The position numbers and the translations under genes are program-made. The notes under the pieces are model-generated. The model saw only the letters and a list, made by a program, of their open reading frames with translations. It did no database searches and was not told where the DNA came from. Positions 49,953-60,235 of a stretch of DNA of 64,000 nt are shown piece after piece (the first letter of the stretch is position 1; the number at the start of each line of letters is the position of its first letter). Location of the stretch: contig NC_135497.1 of NCBI RefSeq assembly GCF_052857255.1, positions 186,534,084 through 186,598,083 of the forward strand, read 5' to 3'. This DNA is from Amblyomma americanum (lineage: Eukaryota > Arthropoda > Arachnida > Ixodida > Ixodidae).

Positions 49953-50186
49953 TTAGGAGCGTCCCCTTTGAGACGGGGTGGTGGCAGTCGCCACCATGCT
50001 CGGCTTTTTTTCTTTTTTTCTTTAAGAAATCCGCCACACTAAACGGTATTATATCTAAATTCGCCATTTTTCTTTTGAATACAATTTTTAATCCTGAACT
50101 TGGAACCTTATCTCTCCGCCCGTCTTTTGAGCCACTAGTCTTTCAATCGCTTTTTGCCAATTTCTACCACAGATTTATTCACATGA
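49953..50186. other. non-coding stretch
   Basis: Nothing recognised apart from T-rich sequence. Confidence 0.5.
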
Positions 50187-50663
50187 CCTTTGTTATCTCG
50201 AAACCCTATAGGGTCTCAGGAGAGTGCCTATATCGACATGTGGATGGATAGTGCCACAGCCTAGTATGTGTTTCTACAGGTTTACCACACACTGCGCAAG
50301 TGTCTTGTTGGTTAAATTTCTTTTTGTAGCTGCGCGTTCAAGGAGTAGCTTCAAAAAGTAGGGCACTGCCTCTCGAGTTATCGTATAAGTTCTATATAAG
50401 TATTTAAATTCCTTAGCTGCCAACCTGTTATAGTCCAATTTGCTCAGGCGTTCTTCATATAGAGGGATCCCAGGCGAATTTTTCCAGGCCCCCAAAGCCA
50501 CCGCCGCCAATTCTTTTGACAAAAATTGGGCTAGTTGGCGATTGGGTGAGTAGCGTTTCATCGAAGTAGTTTTCACTAAATTTCCTTTTTTGCTCAAGTG
50601 AACACTCTTTGAAGTTTCCGTGAAGAAGCAAAAAGTGGTTGGATTTAAAAATTTTAAAATCAA
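50187..50663 (-). pseudogene. unrecognised possible coding remnant
   Basis: A minus-strand open frame of 129 codons (50274-50663) reads like ordinary protein, for example RLAAKEFKYLYRTYTITREA. It lies in an AT-rich region where long frames are not expected. Just past it, the next frame gives CAVCGKPVETHTRLWHYPST and then CRYRH, a cysteine/histidine cluster that could be a broken zinc knuckle. An overlapping 71-codon frame also looks protein-like upstream. One or more frameshifts would be needed to join them. I do not recognise the family; a retrotransposon C-terminus is possible. No start is claimed. Confidence 0.3.
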
Positions 50664-51905
50664 AGTACAACAGGGTACAATGACAAATCTTATTTAGAAT
50701 ATTTCGCTTGAGTTGCCTTCATGTGACTTCATTAATGAAGCCGAGCAAAAATTTTCCTCGTTTGTTTGGTACATTAAAAAAGCAAAAAATGAAGTTTTAA
50801 GAACTTTTTAAATAAACATCGTTAACGTCTCAGCCACAATAATTTTCCATGCTTTCATCGTTGCTGTAGTTGGTACTAAAATAATTAAAAAGTTTTAACA
50901 GAGCGCTTTTTAAGAAAGTTACTTCGAAAGTTCGCAAAATGTGACTGTTTTTTAGATCCAGACCTAAACTAAGGATCAAGGCCCTCCTGATATATACACG
51001 TGAGATGACTCATAATGCACATAAACTTCGTTGCTTGTTATACAGAAATTTTAGTTCGGGTAACTTTTGTTTGAGGCGAGAAAAAAAAAATCTGATGCCT
51101 GCAACCAGCCTACTCGGTAGAAACTGCCGAACTGTGACTTCACTGTAGAAGGCGCACGCGCAGCCGACTATTTTTCTGGAACGCATAAGAACTCTGGATC
51201 CATAATATCTGGGCAGATGTGGTTTTCTGTGCGGTACATAAAACTATTCGTTAAGGCGATTTTACGTTAATACCCCCCCCCCAACAACAACAACAACAAT
51301 TTATGATAGGACATTGGCGGGATAAAAATAAACAAAGACTCCTTCGAGGCCGTCGTCTGGACCAGACACGTAGCAGAGATGAGATATTTTGCACCGCACT
51401 GATTGCTTGTTTTGTAAGTACAACAAATCAAGAAATTATGATGCATGGAAGAACATGATTCATCGGCACTTCGCAAAAACCGTCGCATATCTCTTTCACA
51501 GCGAACTGTGCTCACGTCATAAAGCATCAGCGGTCAGCATCGGCATTACATCTCCATGCACACCCAAAGTCTCTCCTGTGCTTGTCAGTTTAGAACGCTT
51601 TCTGCAAGTCATGCAGGTAAGGCTGCAGGTAAGGCTGACGTTGGGCTCCTTTAAATCATTTTCTACGTTGATTATAAACACATTCAAGGAAGAAGTGCTC
51701 GAGGTAGTCAGGCAAGATCTGCCCTAAGTAAACTATTTCTCAAGGAGCTTCATCGCAAAATAAGAATAAAAATAACTTTCTCAATCTCTACTATCACGAG
51801 AAGGAGAATAATGTATTGACAGAATTAAATTTATTTGGCACTAGAGGCCGCAAAAGTACATGGGACGGTGTCGGCAGCACACTCAAACATGTGGCAGCAA
51901 GGTTA
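50664..51905. other. AT-rich non-coding stretch
   Basis: No gene supported. A 112-codon plus frame (51389-51727) has no domain. Short C9(AAC)5 simple sequence at 51272-51299. Confidence 0.45.
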
Positions 51906-52220
51906 ACCCGCCGCGGTGGCTCAGTGGTTAGGGCGCTCGACTACTGATCCGGAGTTCCCGGGTTCGAACCCGACCGCGGTGGCTGCGTTTTTATGGAGGA
52001 AAAACGCTAAAGTGCCCGTGTGCTGTGCGATGTCAGTGCACGTTAAAGATCCCCAGGTGGTCGAAATTATTCCGGAGCCCTCCACTACGGCACCTCTCTC
52101 TTCCTTTCTTCTTTCACTCCCTCCTTCATCCCTTCCCTTACGGCGCGGTTCAGGTGTCCAACGATATATGAGACAGATACTGCGCCATTTCCTTTCCCCC
52201 AAAAACCAATTATTATTATC
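51906..52220 (+). mobile_element. Ruka-like SINE, subfamily A, full length
   Basis: Near-identical to the copy at 11159 in head, body and 3' part, with a short (ATT)3 tail. Differences include CTAAAGTGCC for CTAAGGCGCC. It is separated from the next SINE by only about 12 bases and has the same orientation. Confidence 0.95.
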
Positions 52221-52231
52221 TTTCCTATTAC

Positions 52232-52532
52232 CCCGCCGCGGTGGCTCAGTGGTTAGGGCGCTCGACTACTGATCCGGAGTTCCCGGGTTCGAACCCGACT
52301 GCGGCGGCTGCGTTTTTATGGAGGAAAAACGCTAAGGCGCCCGTGTGCTGTGCGATGTCAGTGCACGTTAAAGATCCCCAGGTTGTCGAAATTATTCCGG
52401 AGCCCTCCACTACGGCACCTCTCTCTTCCTTTCTTCTTTCACTCCCTCCTTCATCCCTTCCCTTACGGCGCGGTTCAGGTGTCCAACGATATATGAGACA
52501 GATACTGCGCCATTTCCTTTCCCCCAAAACCA

Positions 52533-52601
<69 letters not shown>
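52232..52601 (+). mobile_element. Ruka-like SINE, subfamily A, with long (ATT)n tail
   Basis: Second of two head-to-tail copies. Its tail is (ATT)23 at 52533-52601. Body differences from its neighbour are few (GGTTGTCGAAATT for GGTGGTCGAAATT), so both probably derive from closely related source copies. The (ATT)n frames read as Tyr or Asn runs and are not genes. Confidence 0.95.
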
Positions 52602-52603
<2 letters not shown>

Positions 52604-53193
52604 GAGGAAGCCTGTATAGGCCATATCGTGACCAGATTAAATCACCTGAGGATCTAGTTGCCTTGGCCGGATTTAATATAAAGAAAATTAAAGCAATCCG
52701 GGGGGAAAATTCCAAATTATAAGAAAAAAGAACAGAACTGGGTTCGATGCTCCCCGTGGCAATCGCAGGCAAAGAAGCGCGACAGTTAATCCGCTTCATA
52801 ACAGCTACGCTTTCAAAACTTTTTGCATCATCATGCTCAAAATTAAAAAAAAAATCATGTAATGAAACGCGCATGAATACTCACTTATTGGTGGCCTTAC
52901 TCTGTCTCTAAACATTCAAGCGTTTAAAAGCGGAACATGAGTAGATGAGAAAACGGAATGCTAAGGAAACGAATGTCAAGAAATTTCCAGTTTGCATGCT
53001 GCAACCTCCTTCTATGAGTGTACCTGGGCCCGTTCAAGCGCGGTTGTCGTTCTTGTGTGAAACAGGAGAGAAGGAATGCCAGTGAGATTCTCGTCCCTCC
53101 GCGTCGGACAGAATTCGGCAAAGTTGGCCGCTCTCACTGTCACTGCAAAACGCTCACATCGATGCTGCCTTGGCCTGCCTGACCACCCCAAGG
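52602..53193. other. non-coding stretch
   Basis: No gene. A-rich segment near 52844-52855; nothing else recognised. Confidence 0.5.
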
Positions 53194-53203
53194 TTATCCG
53201 TCG

Positions 53204-53508
53204 ACCCGCCGCGGTGGCTCAGTGGTTAGGGCGCTCGACTACTGATCCGGAGTTCCCGGGTTCGAACCCGACCGCGGCGGCTGCGTTTTTATGGAGGAAA
53301 AACGCTAAGGCGCCCGTGTGCTGTGCGATGTCAGTGCACGTTGAAGATCCCCAGGTGGTCGAAATTATTCCGGAGCCCTCCCCTACGGCATCTCTTTCTT
53401 CCTTTCTTCTTTCACTCCCTCCCTTATCCCTTCCCATACGGCGCGGTTCAGGTGTCAAACGATATATGAGACAGATACTGCGCCATTTCCTTTCCCACGC
53501 AAAAACCA

Positions 53509-53584
<76 letters not shown>
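53204..53584 (+). mobile_element. Ruka-like SINE, subfamily A, full length with TSD
   Basis: Target duplication TTATCCGTCG at 53194-53203 and 53585-53594. The (ATT)n tail of about 26 units (53509-53587) merges with the right duplication. The body has GTTGAAGATCCC for GTTAAAGATCCC. The 189-codon frame across it is the SINE itself plus the tail. Confidence 0.95.
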
Positions 53585-53588
<4 letters not shown>

Positions 53589-53715
53589 CCGTCGCCAACC
53601 TCTCTCTCTTTCCTCTCCCACATTCCTTCTCCTCCTGTACGCTAAAAGTGGAGAGGGAGAGTTCCCTCTGTCCACTTTGCCACTCTTCGGCTCCAACCCT
53701 CCCTTCCTCATGTTA

Positions 53716-54586
53716 ATAAGAACAGAAAGTTGGGCTAGTTGGTGTGGATTCATACTTGACAGCGCAAAAAAAACGAGGACAAAAGCGAACGAGGAGACAC
53801 AACACAAGCGCAGACTGTCAACTGAACTTTTATTCACTGAAAGGAAGCTTTATAGGCGTGATAAAACACAAAAACAACAAAAGGAACCGCCACAACCCAT
53901 GTACAAAGAAATCAATGACATTTCATTCCTGCGTGATAAGGAACACCACAGCAACAGGAAAACCAAATTCAATCACATCAGGCCAACTCCCCGTACTGTC
54001 TACTTGCCCCCAAGAAACTGCGCAGAAAAGGAACTGCCTTATCCTGCAGGCTGACCGACGGTGATGCGGCACACGCTTCTCTCTCTTTCTTAATCAAGTA
54101 AGCTTCTATCAGCTCCCGGCATACCCTATCTTCGTGTCTGAACAAGATACTTGTCCTGTCAAGGCGAGGAAAGCAATCTTTGCAATCCCTGCAGTGCAAA
54201 GCGAGGTTGGAGGACACAGCACCTTTTAGAGATCTGCGGTGTTCCGCTAGACGCTCATTGATACATCGACCAGTCTGGCCGATGTAATTCTTACCACATG
54301 AAAGTGGAACGCGATACACAACACATGTGTCGCAATCTGTGAGCCTCTTTCTGTGGGCTATCGTGCAATCATTCACTGCGCGGTTACCACCATGCTCAAT
54401 CTTTTTGCGCACAGCACTGCACACACCACCGAGTTTGTTCTTCGCGGTGAAAACAACTTTCGCCCCGTACCTCGCCCCCACTTTTCTTAGGCGATGTGAA
54501 ATGCCGTGCACGTAGGGGATTCCAACCAATTGTTTTTCCACAACGTTTTTTTCCACAACGTGTTTTTCTCCTACTGTACCCCTCAC
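53716..54586 (-). mobile_element. 5'-truncated Penelope-like element
   Basis: On the minus strand the unit holds the end of the PLE open frame (listed next) and about 260 bases of 3' sequence. That sequence includes AATAAAAGTTCAGTTGACAG (53814-53833) and a GCGCTGTCAAGTATGAATCC end. The RT domain is absent, so the copy is dead. The outer boundaries are approximate and no TSD was found. At the truncated side TTTTCCACAACG occurs twice in 54533-54560. Confidence 0.8.
53978..54586 (-). pseudogene. PLE C-terminus with GIY-YIG endonuclease
   Basis: The 202-codon open frame starts at a GTG with an in-frame TAG shortly upstream, so this is not a natural start. Residues 20-55 (VGIPYVHGISHRLRKVGARY and following) match the region PLEs carry before the endonuclease. 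Residues 85-120 hold a GIY-YIG domain: VVYRVPLSCGKNYIGQTGR has VVY (89-91) in place of GIY and YIG at 101-103. Arg107 is the likely catalytic Arg. HCRDCKDC follows at 131-138. RELIEAYLIKK (157-167) contains the Glu usually needed for metal binding. The domain nicks DNA for target-primed reverse transcription in EN-plus PLEs. Key residues look intact and there is no internal stop, so this may be a fairly young fragment. Confidence 0.85.
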
Positions 54587-55193
54587 TCCTCTCCCCTAAG
54601 ATTAGAGAGGGGAATTTTCCTTCCTCCACTTTTCCACCAGGTCGCGCTGCCAATGCCAACGACAGCGCGAAACTGAGCAATGAGCTAATAAGACCTAACG
54701 CTCTAAAGCGCTTTGGAACAAGGACAATGCCTGTTCACGGGTGTGTTCCTTGCGAACAAGATTCCGATCACACTCCGCGCTATTAAAACAACAGATGGCT
54801 CATCAAGCATTGGAAGACCGAATGTACTTGTGCTCCTTTCCTCACAGATTAAAGTAGGCCATTTTATATTATGTCAACGTAACCGGAAGAATGACACAAG
54901 TTAGGAGATTTGTCTCTACAGAAACCAATTACAAATCTTTCATGGTAGTAAACAGTGCAGAGTAAGTAGTGAACGTTGCCTCGCATAGTCCATAAGCGTT
55001 CAAACCAGTGCTCTCCTTACACGTCCCCTAGGGAGGGGTACACACCCCTTTGTTTTTATGAAAACAGCCCTTATAATTCGTAACGTTTTAATGCGAAAGC
55101 AATAAGCCTAACCGGCTCACCGAGTTTGTGTGAAGGTTGACCTTGAGAGTGACCTTGGCCAAACAATAAATAAATAAGTAAATAAACGTTGTC
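54587..55193. other. non-coding stretch
   Basis: No gene recognised; small frames only. Confidence 0.5.
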
Positions 55194-55272
55194 GCGACTG
55201 GGTTTCGAACCCGCGGCGGCACGAGCAGAACGGCTTCGCTGGCCACTGCACGAGCGAACTATCGCTGCAGCC
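55194..55272 (-). mobile_element. tRNA-like relic, fourth type
   Basis: On the minus strand ATAGTTCGCTCGTGCAGTGG (A-box-like) is followed by GCCGCGGGTTCGAAACCCAG. The B-box region GGGTTCGAAACCC lies at 55200-55212. The head sequence is unrelated to Ruka. Spacing is close to a tRNA, but stems cannot be fully paired by eye. Confidence 0.45.
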
Positions 55273-58200
55273 GATCCCACCTTGCGTTGAATTGCAGCAC
55301 ACAACCGCGCTGTGCATTCCGCATCGTCGTCTCCATCAAATAATGCTACTTTCGAACTGACATCGTCACCAGACATGCCGACGACCCAGAAAAGCAAAAC
55401 CATGAGGCTATAAACACGTGGTTTCGCATGTCTACTCGGTTAAACTACGTTGAAACCCTACCACTTTTTTTTTACACATGAAGGGCAATTTTGTCCCCTG
55501 TCATGAGTCGGGAGTGTCGCAGTCATAAAAGTTACTAGCCCTAAGTGACGCATTAATTAAACAAATAAAAAAGTAAAAATGACACACACGTCTCCTCAAC
55601 AGGAAACCCCCGGTTTAAACATGCCCGTCTAGCCACAAAAGAACGCGTTGCTTTGCCGCTATCAGCTAGCTGACTTATCGTGCGCACCAGAACAGTGTTG
55701 ATAGATAAGAATGTGTGCAGCTAGATTTTTTTTCGCCTGAAATTTTAAGTGCCACGTTGATGTATCGGTGAATGCGCTAAAGAGCTTCCCCGCTACGAAA
55801 TTTTAGCCGTATAGTCGGCACCAGCCAGCGCTGAGACCCAGACTTGGCGCTTTAGTGCTGTGGCCTGCCACGGCCCATTGCCTACAGGGATATTTATCTG
55901 CGAGAATCTAATCGAGGGTCACTCAATTATCCCTTTAATGCTGCTAGGTGCATCCCACAGCGACTCTGCTGGTCGACACTTTACGTCTACTGCGCGCGTG
56001 TACGATGCAGACGTGCAGTCGCGCCGGTAGCTGCGGTAGGCACGGGTAAACAACCTGTTCTACATACCACACCGAAGTCGCTACTGACATCAGCGCTACC
56101 GCATCTCCATGGCGTCGCGGCGTGAAGGTGCACGGTCTCCTGTTGAAGGAATGTTGTACACTTCGAATTCTCTACGTCCGTATGCAGAATTACTTTGCGC
56201 CACCATCGAGAATGTCATGTTACGTGAAAAGGTGGCATGAATGTCTGGCACATTTGTAATTAAAGCATACCACATGCTACTGCTTGGGATTGAAAACAAC
56301 ATTCAGGAGACTTCCATGCCACCTTGGTACAGTACATGACCTTTTCGATTATGCACAAAGTAATTTTTCATGGTTGAGACGAAACACGACATGTTTTCTT
56401 TGACACGCAACTATGCGGCGCTTGCTGAACAAAGCAACGGCAGCATGTTTATGCGTGTCGTATGTAAAAGTTCAAAGCAAAAGAGCATAAAGTTGTAACA
56501 GATAGTGTAAAACACCTATCATTTTCGTTTTTTTTTCTTCTGTTCTCAGAATTCCAATAGATCGACATATTTCTGCCGAATACTCATTTAAGGCCGATGT
56601 GTGCTATAGCAAAATTATGCTTCGTCAAGTTGCGCTGGAAAGGCAAGAAAAAAACTGGTTTCCAAGGCCAGCGCAGCCTACGCAGAGGCCGCCTCTCGTC
56701 CGCCGCACAAACCAGCGACAGAGGCCCCCTCCCTCGACCCGCTGCCGCTTTCCTGCTCGCTCGTGAATGCGGTGTATAGGAAGGCAGAGAAAAAAAGTTA
56801 GTGAGAGATGGTCTTTTATGGGGCCTTGTGCCCGCAAAAAAAAAAAAAGCCAAACATCTCCGGAGACCTCAACATGCGGCGTTCTTCATAGACTTCTCTT
56901 TGATACTGCACCCTGCGCTTGAAGTGGAGTTTGTAATCTGGCGATGATGTTTTTAGAGAATCCCCAACCTAGACAACATTCTAATCAAGTCTGTGATTGA
57001 ATATTATCAGCCACCTGAGGCAGGCCTACTCCTACTAAGGAAACCTGCCCAGCTTCCGCAGAATCGCTGTTGACGAAAAATTTGTCTCAGTCCGGGTCTG
57101 TGGTGATTTTGTCTCGAACGCTTTCTTTACTAGCCGTTTACTGAGCTGCGTGAAACTGTTCAGTTAGCGCAGGTTGACGCTAACCCGGTACGCTGCTACT
57201 CCCCTTTCATCCTCTCTCTCTTTTTTTTTATCTACAGCTGCTGGAGTCCGCGAACGGTGGAAGTAATAATGGAAGACAAAATAAGGAACTCATTAACTGC
57301 GCTCCTCAATTTAATTATTCTCGCGCGTGGAAGAACAAGACGTTACACGAGATTGAGGCACACTATGTTGCAGCACCCTCCATCGTTTCGCGCCCCCCTC
57401 GGCTGTCTCTGAACACAAGCTCGGCGATCAATACCTCGCGAGGGCGCTGCTGTTTTCGCAATTTCGGTTCGTTGTTAATGAGAGGCCAAAGGCGCTTATC
57501 AGTGCACTTGCCGAGTACCGATAGAAGAAGCGGCAGCCTGGGCTGGAAAGGGCAGGCGCGAACCCTGCAGGCCTTTATCAGGCCCCCAAAGGCGGTTTCA
57601 CGCCGCTCTCGGACGCGAAAAGGGGGCTTCGCTTGCCGCGCTATACGGTACGCAGGCAGCGTGCGAGCCGGATGTGGGGAACACGAGTCGAGCGCTCGGA
57701 AGGGGTTTAAACGCCGTTCGGTCTTCGGCGCGCGACCCCCAATTAAAAGGGAATTTACGATAGGCGGGACCGAGGAAGTTTAGGAAACGCGCGCTAATTA
57801 GAACTGGTCGTACGCTACAGATTTTCCCCGATGATATTCTTGCCTTTTTTTTTCTCGCGGTTATATGCGTGTCTGAGTTCATGCGGGCGTCAGCGCGCCT
57901 TTGTGCGACCTTTTATGCGTGACTGGCGTGGTAAAGAGAGAGAATATCGGTGCGGGTCTAGTTGGACGATTTTTCTCTCAGTCAAAGCCAGGGCTGAAAT
58001 GAGGGGCTTACGTCTGTACCTAAAGTATCTAACTGAGCCTGTTTTGCGCAGCTGTACAATAAGCGGCTCCGTAATTTAGGGGCTCTAAGGATAATTTTGA
58101 GGGAGATAAAAATAAAGGGCATAAAATATATTCATTTGGCATATGTTATCGAACAAAATGGAAAGTAATAGGGTCAGCAGCCACCGATAGCGAGGCTCCA

Positions 58201-58396
58201 GAGCTTTGATGCCGTTGAAGTGACGTAGTCCGGGCGATAGCGCGAGAAGTTTCGTCGCAGCGTTGTATTGCAAGGCACGGCTTCCCCTCCGTAGACCACC
58301 GTTTGCTGAGCTCGCAAAAACTAAATAGCTCACCGTTAGTCTTTGCACGCAGTTTTGCTGCTAGTGCTCCTGAGCACATGCATAAATGCGGTTTCA
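55273..58396. other. long non-coding stretch
   Basis: No gene. 57440-57780 is GC-rich with overlapping frames on both strands (103 codons plus, 94 codons minus) and no domain. The rest is unremarkable. Confidence 0.45.
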
Positions 58397-58950
58397 TTAA
58401 AGGGACCCAGAAAGGGGATCCCAATAAAGGTGCGATATGTGTGGGATGTTAAAAGACGACGGTTCATAATTATCCCCCAGCAACAATTACTTCAATACGT
58501 TTTGTAGAAGCTGAGTTATACGCAGACAAAATTGAACTTCCGCGTCTTCGCGCCTTTCCCGCTCCTCTCGCACGCCAAAACGGGGGCGCTCCTCCGCCGG
58601 CCCCACTCACTCGGCCCCTCCCCTACCTCCTCCGGCTGCGGCGCGCGCGGAGTGGCCGCAGCCGCGGTAGCGCGTGACGTCTGAAAGAATTTGGCGCTGT
58701 GAACCAATGACAACCACCGGCTGCTGACGTCATTTGCAAGACGTGACGTCGTCTGCCAGGTTTTCGCGCGGAAGCCCGGCACCGCGCGTCGCGGCGAGGT
58801 GCGAAAGCGGGAATTAAAAAAAAAATATATTGTAAATTTCCCGCTCGCTTTTGAGGTCTCGTATACGGCATGGACGCTCGGTGGCCTGTACTCTACATAG
58901 TGCAGGAATTTTAAAGCCAAGCCCAAACACCTTTTTCTGTGGCCCTTTAA
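58397..58950. mobile_element. MITE with TTAAAGGG-type ends, copy 3
   Basis: The left end TTAAAGGGACCCAGAAA (58397-58413) matches the reverse complement of the right end, TTTCTGTGGCCCTTTAA (58934-58950), at 14 of 17 positions. Both ends lie on TTAA. The 554-bp unit has a CpG-rich centre with TGACGTC at 58675-58681, 58725-58731 (as the palindrome TGACGTCA) and 58744-58750, plus CCAAT at 58704-58708. A 150-codon minus frame inside it is compositional. Confidence 0.65.
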
Positions 58951-58997
58951 GGAGCGTTTGGTGCTCATTTTAGAGCATGGAAGCTTCTTCCGGTGGA

Positions 58998-59235
58998 TTG
59001 GTTTATGGTTTATGGGGGTTTAACGTCCCAAAGTGACTCAGGCTATGAGAGACGCCGTAGCGAAGGGCTCCGGAAATTTCGACCGCATGGGGTTCTTTAA
59101 CGTGCACTGACATCGCACAGTACACGGGCCTCTAGAATTTCGGTTCCATGGAAATTCGACCGCCGCGGCCGGGATCGAACCCGCGTCTTTCGGGACAGCA
59201 GTCGAGCGCCATAACCACTGAGCCACCGCGGCGGC
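58998..59235 (-). mobile_element. SINE, subfamily B, full length with TSD
   Basis: Target duplication CTTC[T/C]TCCGGTGGA at 58984-58997 and 59236-59249 with a single mismatch. Minus-strand head CCGCCGCGGTGGCTCAGTGG, B box GGGTTCGATCCC. The 3' end, next to the left duplication, includes a repeated ATAAACC. Confidence 0.95.
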
Positions 59236-59472
59236 CTTCCTCCGGTGGAGCCGGCTACACTATCACGACGGAGCTTCACATGTATGTCAAAGCTTACCGG
59301 GAACATTTGCTGCACGTCTTACAGTGCTCAATAACAGAAGCCGCATTGCTGCATGGAGGAATACACACCCTTGCGCTTCCGCGCTCCCCAGTGCTATCTG
59401 TCTTCATCGCCTCTGCTACCAACGACCATCGACATATTGCGCAGATTTTAATGTTTTGAGCGCAGCTGGGCA

Positions 59473-59638
59473 ATGAGGGACCCTGTGGTGGGGGATCTTG
59501 AATCAATTTCAACCACTTGGGGTGCGTTGATGCCATACAGAGCGCGGCATTTTTTGCATTCCACTGCATCGAACTATGGCCGCCGCAGATTTGATCCCGC
59601 CAGCTTATATACCCCTGAGCTACAGTGGTGGCTACCGA
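59473..59638 (-). mobile_element. old, strongly diverged SINE
   Basis: Minus-strand AGCCACCACTGTAGCTCAGG and GGGATCAAATCTGCGGC recall the tRNA-like head. CCCCAAGTGGTTGAAATTGA recalls the body block CCCAGGTGGTCGAAATT. The order is right but identity is low and the B box is mutated, so this is probably the oldest SINE copy in the window. Confidence 0.6.
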
Positions 59639-59977
59639 CCACCCTCGATAGCGTCAACCACATAAAAGTTCGAACGGAACTGCAGGGGAGACGATGGAGT
59701 GCCGGTGGTTTAGTTCGTTTGCGAGGTTATTGCAAGGGTGAGGTCTATAGTGTGACCATGATACAGGAATAATGTATAGAAAGGGAACAGAATACGTCCA
59801 TGCGGGCCAAAGATTTATCCTTTGCTCGGTTTCAACCTGGACAAAGGAGCTACAACTTTTGAATATATTTTAAAGTCATTAGCGGCTCAAGCAGCACCCA
59901 TACGCTAGCAATCTCCGGCCTCAGCTGTCTCGACATCCGAATTCCAAGAAGTCAAACGCCATTTACTCTACGTCCAC
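59639..59977. other. non-coding stretch
   Basis: Nothing recognised. Confidence 0.5.
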
Positions 59978-59989
59978 GGAATGATAACT

Positions 59990-60223
59990 GGTTGGTTTGT
60001 GGGGGTTTAACGTCCCAAAGCGACTCAGGCTATGAGAGACGCCGTAGTGAAGGGCTCCGGGAATTTCGACCACCTAGGGTTCTTTAACGTGCACTGACAT
60101 CGCACAGTACACGGGCCTCTAGAATTGCGCCTCCATCGAAATTCGACCGCCGCGGCCGGGATCGAACCCGCATCTTTCGGGCCAGCAGCCGAGCGCCGTA
60201 ACCACTCTGCCACCGCGGCGGCT
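59990..60223 (-). mobile_element. SINE, subfamily B, full length with perfect TSD
   Basis: Target duplication GGAATGATAACT at 59978-59989 and 60224-60235. Minus-strand head CCGCCGCGGTGGCAGAGTGG and B box GGGTTCGATCCC. It lies about 750 bases from the similar copy at 58998 and has the same orientation, but its separate duplication shows an independent insertion. Confidence 0.95.
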
Positions 60224-60235
60224 GGAATGATAACT

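Noticed and set aside
49413..50251. Open frames of up to 245 codons on both strands
   Set aside because: They are translations of the TATG/CATG microsatellite (MYVC, IHTY repeats); the repeat length is not divisible by three-base stop patterns, so all frames stay open.
52241..52603. Conserved-looking 120-codon frame, also at 11126-11422, 51916-52272 and 53076-53645
   Set aside because: The repeated 'protein' is the Ruka-like SINE read in one frame; similarity between loci comes from the SINE, not from a gene family.
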